A stretch of 64,000 nt of DNA, taken from the NCBI GenBank assembly GCA_003184365.1, contig NKYR01000011.1:62001-126000 (forward strand), read 5' to 3'. The notes under the pieces are model-generated. The model ran no database searches. It saw only the letters and a list, made by a program, of their open reading frames with translations, and was not told where the DNA came from. A program made the position numbers and the translations under genes. This document shows, piece by piece, positions 1-11,093 of this stretch (its first letter is position 1; each line of letters begins with the position of its first letter). The stretch comes from Evernia prunastri (lineage: Eukaryota > Ascomycota > Lecanoromycetes > Lecanorales > Parmeliaceae).

Positions 1-848
1 CGGTATTTGCAAGGGTTGCATTGTAAAGAATGTTGGAATGTTGGCTTGAGTAGTCCATAGGTAGGTAGGTACAACTTTAGATACCTAGCAGAAGATATCA
101 GAAGATATCCAAGATATCCACGATGCACCTGCTTATCAAATGATTGGTGTACCTTACAACTCCCCCGAGCACTGCCGCATGTGATCGTCCGCTAAAACAA
201 TTGGCGCCGGAACCGGAGTCTCCATCGGGCGCTAGCCGGCTTCAACCCTGACGAGCTTTTGCGATTGGCATCAATCTTTTCACATCCTATCTCTCCATAT
301 CCACCACCCCATCCTTCGTACTGCTTTTTTTGATGATGTAAACAAGAGCCCTGCTGTGGTCCCTTCCACCTCGACATTACGCGGTAGTTACAGGCTCCGT
401 ACGAAATGCCTTCTTCGACAGCAAACTCTCTTCCACATACGCTTGAACAAGGCTTCTCTGGGAAATGATTCAAGCCTCACCTATGGCATGCGTAGCCAAA
501 ATGTCTCATCGATGCTTAGAAGCCCGTGTAGAAGCAAGTAGAGCTTCGAAGCCTGCCCTCTCCATGGACTGTTGAAAATCGGTATTCCTCAGCAATGACA
601 TGGATGCCAGGCAGTGGAACAACAGAGCACAGGGAAGTTCCAGTATCATGCGTATAAAATCCTGGCCTCCGTGCATTTCTGATTTCCGTCAACTCTGGTC
701 TTTTTTTCTTTTCTTTTACCCCTTTTCTTTTCTTTTCTTTTGTAACTGCGACTACATTCGAAAATTATCCCCATCTCGACGTTTCCGGCGATATCTCTCC
801 CTTTCCATTGTTTCAAACACTCTTTCAAACGTTTTCTAGCTTTTCGAC
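1..848. other. Intergenic region, no gene seen
   Basis: I see no convincing coding region here. A pyrimidine-rich tract of C and T lies at about 699-741, roughly 110-150 bases before the TATA-like box of the next gene; such CT tracts are common in fungal core promoters. The remaining short open frames lack family features. Confidence 0.5.
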
Positions 849-856
849 TATATAAA
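849..856 (+). promoter_or_regulatory. TATA-like box
   Basis: The octamer TATATAAA lies about 98 bases before the ATG at 954 and downstream of a CT tract. Position and sequence fit a core promoter for the C2H2 gene. A short upstream ATG frame begins at 881 in another reading frame and could act as a uORF. Confidence 0.5.
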
Positions 857-953
857 CAGTTAAAGTCTCCACTTCCCATCATGCATCTAAACAGCCTTCA
901 CATTGTCACCCCCAGCGTCCGCACTGAATTCAGCCTTGGCAACCCATCACACA

Positions 954-2789
954 ATGTCTTCTTCACAAGAAAGACTAGCAGCCCTGAGTCCGCGACTTCA
1001 AAGTATAACCCGACTCCCAGACGACCTAGGTTCCCCACTCAAGCTGGAAGAGTTCGAGATTGATCCCACTAATCCCAAGTACGTATGTGCAGAATGCGCC
1101 TGGACGACATCCGCAAAAGCCGGTATCCTCGCTCGCCATTTCACAGCCAAACACACCTCCCGTCTTAAATGCCCCCATTGCAAATATTTTTGTGCGAATC
1201 AAGAAGAATTGGAGAAGCACCGCATACAGAAACATAGACACCTCTGCCCGAGGTGTCAACAATTCTTCGCCACCGTACATGAGTGCAAACATCACGAACC
1301 ATGTGAAAGGGAGCATCGGATTGCTACAACAACAGTCAATGGAGCTTCATTGCGCACTGTAGCTGATCAACCTGTAGGTGGGAAAGCTCCAGACAGCGGA
1401 CAGAGCGTCTTGAACAGGAAAGGCAGTATACAATCAGGATCTTGCCCAGACACGGGATGTCAGCTCACGTTTCCGGACTTCGAGACACTTTACGAGCACT
1501 ATGTTAGGTCGCATCCACTCTATATCGTCTACCCTGGTCATTCGAAACCATTCAAGTGTCCATTCTGCTCAAAGAGATATCAATATCACCGATTTGTCCC
1601 AGGACACGTCAGGACTCACAAGCCAAAATCGTTGAGCACGCCAGGAATGGCGGATGCCGAGGATCAGGAAGCCCTCATCCAACAGTCTCGACTTGCTCTG
1701 GCGGACAGAGAGTCCAAGAAGAGCCCCGAGGCGCAAGCACAGGCTAATCGTATCTCAAGCGACGACGAACAAGAACACTTCCCGCCTGTTAAAGAGGAGG
1801 ACGAATACTCTTTAATGCTCGAAGATAGTGTAGTCTACATCGACCATGGAGAAGAACCCTTGAGTCCGCTTCCGGAGGAGCCAGATCAACCTAATCAGCA
1901 GGAGCCTCAGCGATTCAGGGAGACAACGCCCATTGGATTCTTGCTTCAGGCCTCGCCCACAGACCTACCCATGTTTCATCCTGCGAACGTGACACTGGTT
2001 GTCAAAGCCGAACCCCGAAGCCCGACTATCAAACTCGAATCCTCTGATATTATGGACCTAGCTGACGATTATCCCGAAAGGTTTGCGCTCGAGGATGACG
2101 AAGTTCCCTCGACAACCAGCAGCATAGACTCCAGCATCAGCGCTTCCCAGCTTTTCGACGGCGTCTTCCATCAGAGCCTCTCCCGTGAACTCATTCGTGC
2201 TCTCCAAATGCAGCACTTCATCAACGTCAGCGAAGTCGTGGATCTGTTCGCTTACTTCCTCGACCATCACCAACGCATTTACGTTCTGGAACAACTTGCA
2301 GGTATCAATCTTGACCAGCATGACAGCGACATCCTAGAAGCGCTCCACGGCACCGTTTTCAAAGCCCTCATCGACGCTTGGGTCCACTTCAAACGTCTCG
2401 CTATCCACTTCGCCCCTCAACTGATCATACAAGCCAATAATCAGAGGACCGGATCCGGGAAATCAGTCACATGGGCTCTACTCCAGTACTGCCTGAACCT
2501 CGAAAACATGATTTATCGCAACGAGATAAACATCGCTCATCATTTCCTCCGAGATCCGCCCCTTGACGATGTTGTTCTTACCACGGACGCTCCCTTCCCT
2601 CGCCTCGTAGCCGCTCTTGCAGCGCGAGTCAAGAACAGGACCGTGCAGGATTTGACGATCGTATTTACGAATGAAATGATACTGCGGGAGATAAGCGATT
2701 ATGTGCGGATACTGCAGATGGTTTTCCGGGCCTTGTATCCGCTCGCCGCGGGACATGAGCGATTGTGGAGGGAGCTGAGGCTGATCTGA
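954..2789 (+). CDS. C2H2 zinc-finger protein
   Basis: A single open frame of 611 residues. The N-terminal half carries about five C2H2-like fingers: CAEC..H..H, CPHC..H..H, CPRC..H..H, a C..C finger with the core TGCQLTFPDFETLYEH, and CPFC..H..H just before residue 240. An acidic, Pro/Ser-rich middle follows. The last 230 residues look helical and folded but I do not recognise them. This suggests a nuclear DNA- or RNA-binding regulator; no target can be named. The frame is open upstream to 903 but begins there with TTG, so the first ATG at 954 (context ACAATGTC) was taken as the start. A TATA-like box lies 98 bases before it. No intron is needed. Confidence 0.8.
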   Translation: MSSSQERLAALSPRLQSITRLPDDLGSPLKLEEFEIDPTNPKYVCAECAWTTSAKAGILARHFTAKHTSRLKCPHCKYFCANQEELEKHRIQKHRHLCPRCQQFFATVHECKHHEPCEREHRIATTTVNGASLRTVADQPVGGKAPDSGQSVLNRKGSIQSGSCPDTGCQLTFPDFETLYEHYVRSHPLYIVYPGHSKPFKCPFCSKRYQYHRFVPGHVRTHKPKSLSTPGMADAEDQEALIQQSRLALADRESKKSPEAQAQANRISSDDEQEHFPPVKEEDEYSLMLEDSVVYIDHGEEPLSPLPEEPDQPNQQEPQRFRETTPIGFLLQASPTDLPMFHPANVTLVVKAEPRSPTIKLESSDIMDLADDYPERFALEDDEVPSTTSSIDSSISASQLFDGVFHQSLSRELIRALQMQHFINVSEVVDLFAYFLDHHQRIYVLEQLAGINLDQHDSDILEALHGTVFKALIDAWVHFKRLAIHFAPQLIIQANNQRTGSGKSVTWALLQYCLNLENMIYRNEINIAHHFLRDPPLDDVVLTTDAPFPRLVAALAARVKNRTVQDLTIVFTNEMILREISDYVRILQMVFRALYPLAAGHERLWRELRLI

Positions 2790-3295
2790 TCTGACGGGGC
2801 TTTTCGTGGCGGGTGCTAGTATTGCATTGATTGGATTGTTCTTCTTGGAAAACTGATAGCCAGCGCTCCCCGGACTTCCTACTCCACTTCTTTTTATCAA
2901 TGATACATCAAGCGCTCTTTCATTCAAGCTCCCCACCCTAACCATCTCATTATCTCCTACCGCTATATAAATACCATCTCCCATCAAAACTCAGCCATTC
3001 CCCGTCCAAAACCCAGCTTCCCCAACCCTCAACAGTGCACCGCCCCCCCACACAGTTCCCTTCTCATCCTCTCCTACCCCCGGAGACAACCACGCCACTC
3101 TCCAAGCAACCCAGCAAAAAGTCTCCTCCCCCCCCCGTCCTCAAACCCAAACAGCTTCGTGAGTCCGCGTCTCAACGCCGAAACAGTCCTGACGGCAGAA
3201 TACACACTCCGGATCCAACTCACAAGAACACTCCCTTCTCGACCATCTTCCCCTCGGCCCAACCCACCGCACGTAGACCTTCCCATCTTCCCTGC

Positions 3296-3344
3296 AGACC
3301 AGACCAGACCAGACCAGACCAGACCAGACCAGATCAGACCAGAC
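3296..3344. repeat. (AGACC)n microsatellite
   Basis: About ten tandem copies of the pentamer AGACC with one variant copy (AGATC). It lies in the non-coding stretch 3' of the C2H2 gene. Confidence 0.95.
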
Positions 3345-3483
3345 AAGAGCAGCAAACACAAGCACGCACCTCTCGATCAGCTAAAAGTACCTGCGAATAC
3401 CATACATGTAACAAAGCAGATAGGATCTAGGACCAAAGCACTACCCAAACCCCACCTCACACCTCACCCACCTCACCCTTCCT

Positions 3484-3531
3484 CATCCCTCACCCCTCAC
3501 CCCTCACCCCTCACCCCTCACCCCCATACCT
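3484..3531. repeat. CACCCCT-type minisatellite
   Basis: A tandem array of the 7-mer CACCCCT, degenerating at both edges into CACCTCAC-like units. It has a strong strand bias, with C-rich sequence on the plus strand. Confidence 0.85.
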
Positions 3532-3649
3532 CACCCACCCAACCCCCAGCCCCAACTTCTGCACTCCGGGCGACCTTCCGAGCCAGCGTGCCAACGGATA
3601 GAGCCCACGGAGGCATGCGAGGAAGTGGCGGTTTCGGGCATCGAATTTG

Positions 3650-3790
3650 CTGATGGATGACGAGATGGAGAATGCGATGGATGATGAGATGGATGATGAG
3701 ATGGATGATTAGATGGACGATGAGATAGATAATTTGACGGTTGATTAGATGGATGATTAGATGGATGATGAGATAGATGATGAGATGAAT
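3650..3790. repeat. Degenerate GATGGATGAT/GATGATGA repeat
   Basis: About 140 bases of imperfect units built on GATGGATGAT and GATGAGAT. The copies carry point changes (AGATAG, TTAGATG), which suggests an old array. Confidence 0.85.
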
Positions 3791-4397
3791 AGGTATATGA
3801 CTAGTCTGTTGACGCGAAAGGGAGGGGTCGAGACGAGATGCTCGTCGCGTTCGATGGACGGATGCGAGTCACAATTCATCTTGCCAAATTTCAAACTTCC
3901 TTCTTCCCTCTTCTCTCGCCAGCACAGCACAACATGATAGCTGTACAAACGCGGCCGAAACCGGGATGAGGATTCGGAGGAGGGAAATGGGGGGTTATGA
4001 AAGCTCTGTAAGAGTGAGTACGTTTTGAATATGGGAGAGGGGGGGGGCTATACCGCCGGTCGCGAGCGAGGTGTGTGTGCATGCATTCGTTGAATGGCGT
4101 GTAAACGCACGTGTTAGGGTGTCGATGCATCGAAGGGAAAAAATTGGGATGAGAATTGGATGTGGGGATGCGGGATGGTGGAGGGACGGGAGCTGGGGTT
4201 GGGAAATGATGGAGGGGTTTGGGAGGTTGCAAAAGAGGTGGACAGGTTCCACAAGGGAGGGTGGAAAAGGATAGGAACGGAATGGGAAGGGAAGAGGAGT
4301 TAAGGACGACTTCGATAAAGATGGAGAGAGGGGCCACTTGAGAGCCGTTGAAAATCGGTCGACTTTTAAAATGCTGTGTGCTTATCACTACCAATCA

Positions 4398-6158
4398 TCA
4401 ACTCTCCGTCCATCTCCATATGGTAATAGCAGTCGTGTAAACCATCGCCCCGAACCCCACCACCATCAACAGCACATCGCCGACCTTGGTCCACCTCGAC
4501 TCCGCCACGCCCTTGAAATGCAGCAGCGCCGGGTAAATATACACGAGCGGCACGCACGCAAAGCTTCCGATGAGCGCGACGAACTTGTCCAAATCGCTGG
4601 CGCCGACGATGGAGATGAGGCCGCAGAGGACGGTGATGGCGGCACGGAAGGCGTTCTTCTTCCACTTGGTCGCGGAGGAGCGCTTGCCCGAGGCTCTTTC
4701 GCCGAAGAGGGAGGTTTCGATGATGCGGACGGCGGGGAAGAGTTGCACGGGCGTGCCGACGAGGACGGCCATGGAGTAGAGGAACTGCACGACGTTGACG
4801 AGCTTGCTGTCTTGCGGGTAGTTGGAAATGATTTCGACGCGGGTGTGGTCGCCGAAGGTGGCGTAGCAGAGGGCTCCGATGGAGGTGAATATGAGGGTCA
4901 CGATGACCATGACGATGTACAGAAGGCGGGAGAATTTCTCCGGCTGCGCCATTGAGGATTGGATGGGGAGGAGGAGACCGATGCCTTCGAAGGTGAAGAT
5001 CGCGGAGCCGACGGTGAGTGTGAAATCGCGGGGGTTGAACGATTGGACTGTCGGATGCAGGCCTTGCGAGGCGAGCGTAGCGATATCATAGTACCAGATG
5101 TAGACCAGGCCGAAGAGAATGAAGGCATCCGCTAGGAGAGCAGCAGGCCCTAGTTTCGATATGTTGCGGATGAGGGAGAGCGGGATCAGCGCGATGAGTT
5201 GAACCGCGATAAGAGCTTTCCCGCTCAACGGTGCCGTGGGGGAGGATGTAACGGCGTCTAGAAAAGAGGCGAGGTTTTCTGCGGTGAAAATGATGCCTGC
5301 GCAGACGAAGCCTATCTGCGATAATGTAATGGATCCAAGGATTACAGCTCTGAGCTTAGGTCCTCCGATTGCTGCGCCCAGGTCCCCGTAGCCGCCACCA
5401 TAGCGCTGTCTGCACAGCAGGAGCAGGTGAAAACACAGACAAGAAACCAGTGAGACGGTCAAAAGGGTGATTGAAGAAAAGAGGATGCCGCCGTTCCTAA
5501 AAGCTTTCGGTAGGAACATGATGCCCGTGCCAATGAAAGCCTTGAGTAAAGTAAAGAAAGTTTTGGTAGTCTTCGCATCACCTAACCTTTCCGCTCGCCG
5601 GGAACTCTTACGGCGGCCTAGTAGCGGTCTGGTCTCGCCGGCTTGAGCCTCAGCCTCGTCATCGGCACTGTCTAGGGCCGATTCATCCTCTGACTCTGCA
5701 AGGTCCTCCCCCGCAAAGCTCCCATAAAGGTCGAGGAAGGAAACGAAGTTCCTGGTCACCGGTTTCGCATAGCTGTTGAAGCGCCTCTGCTGCCTTTGAA
5801 TGAATTGCCGACGAAAACCATTCGGGGCGCGAGCGTCGCTAGGTGTGATGTCATTTCGCGGAGGGGCAAACGTGCTGGATCTGCGCAGGTTAGGATGGGC
5901 GAAGGTCGCAGCTCGTGCAGGCAGTCGGGCTCTGGCGCCTATCTTGAAGATTTCCCGATGGATGTCGCCGCCTTGTAGTGTCAGCGAGTCCTGTGGCTCT
6001 TCGGCTGACGACGGGAGATTTGAGGCAGACGCTGTTGCGCTGTTGGGGACACTTGAGACGACATCGGGCTCAGCGGTGTAGCCGGATGGCAGATGTCTCG
6101 ATACTATGTCCGCTTCTGCCCTTCTCCGGTCATCTTGACTTGACGGGGTATCAGTCAT
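4398..6158 (-). CDS. Vacuolar amino-acid transporter, AVT3/AVT4-like (AAAP family)
   Basis: An intronless frame of 586 residues. Residues 1-200 are hydrophilic and Ser/Arg/Glu-rich, with an acidic stretch (ESEDESALDSADDEAEAQ) and the motif RPLLGRRKSSRR. From about residue 200 there are roughly eleven hydrophobic segments, opening with KTFFTLLKAFIGTGIMFLPK, the hallmark of the Aa_trans fold, and including FEGIGLLLPIQSSM in the middle. A long N-terminal tail with this core is typical of fungal AVT3/AVT4, which move neutral or basic amino acids out of the vacuole. The length suits the family. The ATG at 6158 opens the frame, which ends in WRWTES. Substrate and location are inferred from the family. 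Confidence 0.85.
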   Translation of the reverse strand: MTDTPSSQDDRRRAEADIVSRHLPSGYTAEPDVVSSVPNSATASASNLPSSAEEPQDSLTLQGGDIHREIFKIGARARLPARAATFAHPNLRRSSTFAPPRNDITPSDARAPNGFRRQFIQRQQRRFNSYAKPVTRNFVSFLDLYGSFAGEDLAESEDESALDSADDEAEAQAGETRPLLGRRKSSRRAERLGDAKTTKTFFTLLKAFIGTGIMFLPKAFRNGGILFSSITLLTVSLVSCLCFHLLLLCRQRYGGGYGDLGAAIGGPKLRAVILGSITLSQIGFVCAGIIFTAENLASFLDAVTSSPTAPLSGKALIAVQLIALIPLSLIRNISKLGPAALLADAFILFGLVYIWYYDIATLASQGLHPTVQSFNPRDFTLTVGSAIFTFEGIGLLLPIQSSMAQPEKFSRLLYIVMVIVTLIFTSIGALCYATFGDHTRVEIISNYPQDSKLVNVVQFLYSMAVLVGTPVQLFPAVRIIETSLFGERASGKRSSATKWKKNAFRAAITVLCGLISIVGASDLDKFVALIGSFACVPLVYIYPALLHFKGVAESRWTKVGDVLLMVVGFGAMVYTTAITIWRWTES

Positions 6159-6882
6159 GAGATGCCGTAGCCTAGTAACAATCCAGGTAGCAACGTCTCA
6201 CTTTTACGAAGGAGAGCAGGCTACGACAACGTTACGGCTTGTCAAAGACCGAGGAAGTGTTGTATCATGAATCCTTGGCTGATAATTCTATGTGGATGAG
6301 AGAAAGAAAGACTGGGCAAATGTTTTTCGCAAAAGCAAATTCGTAGAGTAAAATCTGTAGGGCTGATATATTTTCAATACGAGTGTATTGGTATCTCACT
6401 AGCCACCTAAAAATTACCATGTTTGAAACAAGAGATATCTACCACCCCATTAGACTGTACTCTGATAATTGAAGGCTTTCAACCTCCACATCGCCTCCAA
6501 ACAATTTATCTGCAGTATAATCATTCTTTAGGCAATCAAGACCATCCCAACATATGTGATTGAGGGGCGATAGAGTATTAGTACGGCTTAAGATGAAAAA
6601 TACGCGTTGCGCTAGAGTAATCGGTCCTAAGGTACTCTAGGTGGAGGCTTGGCAAGACAAGTGTAACTCCTAAGTAAATAGTGAAATCATCGACTGACTC
6701 TTTTACTTTTCTCGTCCCTGTCACTAACAATATCAAACAATGGTCTCCCTAAGCATCGTCCCGCTCCCAAATCATCAATCGTAAAAAGGAAATCGTTCCG
6801 TGCATCAACATGTCTTCCTTCACTTTGACTAAGCTTGACCATCGACCTCGCTACCCGTAGTCGTCCTGATCGAGTCATCTAG
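6159..6882. other. Intergenic region, no gene seen
   Basis: This is the AT-rich spacer between the AVT-like gene, whose start faces it, and the 3' end of the next minus-strand gene. It presumably contains the AVT-like promoter; I see no clear site. Confidence 0.5.
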
Positions 6883-8297
6883 TTAGTGTGACGGCACACT
6901 CCGCGACTGCATCTCCACATCCTCATCCCCTGCCATTCCAATCCTGATGAAAGCGCGAGGTGCCGAGCCTTTCCACTCAGCGTTCTGAGGAATGGAGAAC
7001 GTCTCCTCCTTGCGGGACCTCCACAAGGCTTTCTGCGACGAGGCGTCCGTTTTGCGGCCTGAACCGAAAGCAAAGTACGCGAACCGGCCTGTTGTGGATG
7101 TGGAGCTCTGGCGGGCGGTGATGACTCTGTCACGGAAAAGGCGGTACAGAGGCAGCAAGGTGGGTATGCACGCTGCGATGATGCCGATGTTGACTTCGAA
7201 GCTGGGAGGTCTTAGGATGTGAAGAGCACGGGGAAGCTTGCAAAGCCAGAGAGGGATGATAGAAATGAGATACTGACCTTCGCCAAAGGAAATTATCGAC
7301 ACTGACCCCTGGGCAACGTCAGAAAGTGGGTGCCATTTTTGAGAGGGACGGAGAGAGAGAGATACGTACAAGTTGGATCAGCATGGTCGTTCTGCCAATT
7401 CATGACCGTGCGAACAATACAGCACGCTGCAGTACTGGATATTGAAATCAGTAAGTCGCCAAAAGAAGACAGTACGTCAATAGATAGTGGAACTGTTACA
7501 AGAGTCCAAGACCCATCAGGCCACATAGGAGAATCTTATGGTGAAATTTGATCTGAACGTTGCGTAGAATGATTATAGGGAACCCTGCAAGGATAAAATC
7601 CGAGATGATGGATATTACTGAGGTAAATCAGTTTGGGCGAATTAACATTGTATGCTGGAAAAACCTACTAGCTTGTGAGATGATAATCCTTTGGATCTGA
7701 CCCTGTGTAAAGCATTTCGCACTCTTTTGCTTGGTAGCGTCCCAAGCTCCATCAACTGGGATGCATTGTAAGATCCAGACGAGAGATAGCACGACGTTCG
7801 AGAGGACCAAAAACACCACGAGGCTCTGGATGGGTCTTATGATGCGCTTGCTGGGAGATATCCGGAGTAAAAGTAGACAGATTGACACCTTGGTAGCCAT
7901 CAGAGTGAAGAAAGTCTGGAGCCATTCTCCATAGGTGTATTTTTTGAACTCTTGGATCTGGTGATCGTTGAGGTAATATTGATGCCGTCCAAATCCATTA
8001 TGGATTTCTGGAATGTCGAGTCCCCCACCGATGAGGCTGCCAAGCTTCGACTATATTAGCATATCACAAAGCCGAAAGAGAGAGCTCACTTACCAAGGCA
8101 AGGACTATAGTCCAATCGTCCCAGCGAGCGGCTTTTGTTAGGAATAGTCGAGCGTATAATCGGAGTACGACGAAGATACATGATGTGGTGATGAGACCAA
8201 CGAGCACTCCAATAATTATTCCTGTCCTGTTCTCGTTTCCATTAGGAGGTGGGGACAGTTGATTGCTCATGTCTCGAAAGCTTAGACTCGCTATCAT
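6883..8297 (-). CDS. Rhodopsin-domain (PTH11-like) integral membrane protein
   Basis: Six exons join in phase: 8297-8094, 8050-7669, 7584-7500, 7434-7370, 7308-7278 and 7201-6883, giving 361 residues. Visible hallmarks of the fungal rhodopsin domain are RLYARLFLTKAARWDDWTIV after the first membrane helix, the ATKVSICLLLLRI helix, CIPVDGAWD, and EVNIGIIAACIPTLLPLYR near the end. About seven hydrophobic helices precede a hydrophilic tail that ends in QSRSVPSH. Members of this fungal GPCR-like family, named after PTH11 of the rice-blast fungus, sit in the plasma membrane; ligands are mostly unknown. Intron lengths are 43-94 nt. The start could be ATG 8297 or the in-frame ATG 27 bases later. A second member lies at 47.8-49.4 kb. 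Confidence 0.85.
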
Positions 8298-9684
8298 TTA
8301 GCTCATGAGCATGGAAGTAAAGGAAAATGCTAGTTGTCTGAAGAAATCAAGGCATGTTATGTTTCGCTGAAGACGCCTCACACAGCCTTCTATGAAGGTC
8401 ACATCGCATGCCAATCTTTCTTACTAAGGATGGCACAGTCGTAAAAGTTTCTCGACCTCATACAAGAATGGATGATATGACAGGAGGTGGTAACTTCGCT
8501 GACTGTTAGTGTTAATGTTGGCCATACAGAAAATACTCCGTGATCACTAGAGAGCTTGAGTGTGCGGCACTGTTAGAGCAGAAATGTGCAATCTGCACTG
8601 CACAAGTCCTACATCTCAAATGGCAGAGCGTGGCTCGAATAGAAGGAGAGCGCGCCATGCGGACGCCTTTTCTGCGTTAATCATCAAGGATAACACACTT
8701 TACTATGTGTAAGCCGGTCCTCAGTTGGAATGGCAAAGCAGAATGGGTGTGTAGATCCATGCACATGCTCTCCGCACAGGCCAATGAGATGAGTCAATCT
8801 CGATGACATGCATTTAGGCAAGCGAAGGAAGGACGCCCGGTTTGTACAGAGAAAGGGTAGTGCGCAGCCTTGTAACTTTTTGAGGACATGAAATCTCCGA
8901 CCTCTAAAGAAAGAGTCCTAAGAGTAGGAGCCCGAGCATTTGCCTAAGGATCAGCATGCTTATCTTCGCCCCAAGGGAAGGGAACCATGATCCCCGCCGA
9001 GGGGAGGATCCTAAGGCAGTGCCGGTGGCCTCACGCTCGCGAGGCTACGTGCATACCCGAAAGGCTGAACTGGGCGCACCCCCTTCACTGGTATCGTACT
9101 CCACAATCCGAAAGAGAATTGACGCGTGTTATATAAGCGGCAGAGAGCTTAACAGTAATCATCTTAATAATGGGTTGAAAGTAAGAAGTGGTCGACAAGC
9201 TTGCAACGCGCGGGAGGGCGAGAATTTAATCATCGAAATTTGTATCAGTACGTACCTACATTTAAAAGACAGACTGTGCAAGCTAGTTTCCAGACTGGTG
9301 GGGGTCCAAGGCTTGCATATGCAGAAGGGCCGGCTTACTTACTCCGTGCATACCCCGCCGTTATTGCTACTCGTATGCTAATATGTATCTCAACTTTGCT
9401 TTTTATCCGTGCTCTGCGGCAGTGAGCGACATTGATATTGTGATTAAGTTCAGCTACGAGTTCTAGAGAAACGTTATGTGCGTTGAGTATCTCAAGGAAA
9501 TTTGGCCTGTTATGTTAAGTAAAGTATTAGGTACATCACAAATGCCACTCTGTGCTGTCGCTTAGAGTATATACACGTGACGTGATGTCATTGTCATCCC
9601 CTCAATCTAACCACGCGCCTAGGCGGATTTCCAACTATTAATCCCGCTATATACTTTCTCATATACATATATATAGAATCCACG
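8298..9684. other. Intergenic region, no gene seen
   Basis: This 1.4 kb lies between divergently transcribed genes. The plus-strand frame at about 8956-9381 has no recognisable family feature. AT-rich TATATA sequence at about 9660-9675 lies just before the start of the next gene and may be its TATA region. Confidence 0.5.
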
Positions 9685-10737
9685 ATGGCATCTTGTGATG
9701 TGCAAACCCCAGTGCACGACAAAATCGTCTCTCCCAAAGATCTCCCAACCCTTCGCTCAAATCAGGGAAATCATGTCGACGCAGCATCCACGGGCTGGAT
9801 GCAGTCCGTCCCCATCACCACACCGAGGGAAGAAATGAGAGCGCGCTACGAACGTGACGGGTATCTCTGGGTGAAGAACGTGATACCTCGTGAAGACGTC
9901 CTCGACATGCGGGAACAGTAAGCCCCGAGCCGCATTCGCCGTCCCCACAGCATATGAACCGCTGATACAATCCACAACGTCACCAGCTATTTCCAACAGC
10001 TCTCGCCCACCGGGATTCTCCTCCCGGCCACATCCCCCCGCGACGGCATTTTCAACCCCGCCAACGACCCCCTGGCGCACCAGGGCCTGGGCGGCGCCCC
10101 CGAGCAAGAGAGCCTCGAGCTACTCGACATAGCCCACGCGACACCCACCTACCGGGCATTCCTAACGCACCCAGCCCTCGGCAGCTTCGTGCGCAGCTTC
10201 ATGCGCTGGCCGAAGGAAGTGCTGGTCGACCGCGCCATGCTGCGGCACAACTGCCCCGGGAGCCTGAGCACGGGCATCCACTACGACAAGTACTTCCTGC
10301 GCGGCGGCGAAGCGGAGTTCCTCACCGCGTGGGTGCCGATTGGTGACTGCGCCGCGACGGGCGGCGGGCTGATGTACCTCGAGAACAGCAGTGCGCTCGG
10401 CGAGGAGATGGAGGCCGAGTTCGAGCGGAATGCGGGGGCGCTGAGTCCCGAGGAACGTATCGATGCGTTCAACAAGCACATGATGAAAGATGGGTTCCTG
10501 TCGCACGACGCCGAGGAGTTTGGGAGGGTGAAGGCGGGTGGGAAGCTGAGGTGGTTGGTGGGCGATTACGAAGCGGGTGACGTGGTTTTCCATAAGCCGC
10601 ACATGATTCACGCGGCTACTAAGAATGAGGATAAGTTGGGCAGGATCAGACTGGCGAGTGACTTGAGGTTCTACGAGGAGGGGGCGGCATTAGATCAGAG
10701 GTGGCTAAAAGTGTGGCGGCACGACGATGGGTTGTAG
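9685..10737 (+). CDS. Phytanoyl-CoA dioxygenase (PhyH) family protein
   Basis: Two exons, 9685-9917 and 9987-10737, with a 69-nt intron (GTAAGC...CACCAG), give 327 residues. The PhyH jelly-roll signature is visible: iron ligands H176-x-D178 in GIHYDKYF, the distal His at about 286 in FHKPHMIHAATKNEDK, and the 2-oxoglutarate-binding Arg in RIRLASDLRFYEEG. The family uses Fe(II) and 2-oxoglutarate to hydroxylate lipids, acyl-CoAs or secondary metabolites; the substrate cannot be read from sequence. The exon is very GC-rich compared with its flanks. A different-class Fe(II)/2OG oxygenase lies 1.3 kb downstream on the other strand. Confidence 0.85.
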
Positions 10738-11093
10738 GAAATGGTGAGAATTGTGATTTGGTCTGTTCGAGTTTCTGTCCGGGTAAGAAGAGAGAAGTTG
10801 AGATGATGACTAACCGACTAATGATGATGGCGATGACACTTATTTGATGGAATGATGACAAGGAGGTGGTTTCCAAAAGATGGGGCATGTCTACGCAACC
10901 TTCTGGTGACCGTACTCAACGGATTTACAAGCAACTGCTTTCGCTCTGAGCTTTAATTCGACAGCATTCATTACTTAGACCTGCCCATAGTCTATGCCCT
11001 TGTCCATGTCCTTTAACTTGAAACAAACGAAAGTGCGTACGTGGTCAGACTGAGTACCTTCCAGTCGCATGGGCTTTAAATGACTGCTAAGTA

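Larger units (their letters stand above)
2790..4397. other. Intergenic low-complexity region
   Basis: This 1.6 kb between two convergent genes is rich in simple repeats (listed separately). The open frames on both strands are driven by Pro/Thr/Ser- or His-rich low complexity and share no family motif, so no gene is called. Confidence 0.5.

Noticed and set aside
3035..3653. Overlapping plus-strand frames rich in Pro, Thr and Ser
   Set aside because: They are created by C-rich simple repeats and show no family motif, splice support or plausible start context.
4338..4955. Long plus-strand frame opposite the AVT-like gene
   Set aside because: It is antisense to a clear transporter and its Asp/Gly/Glu-rich text is the reverse reading of conserved membrane helices.
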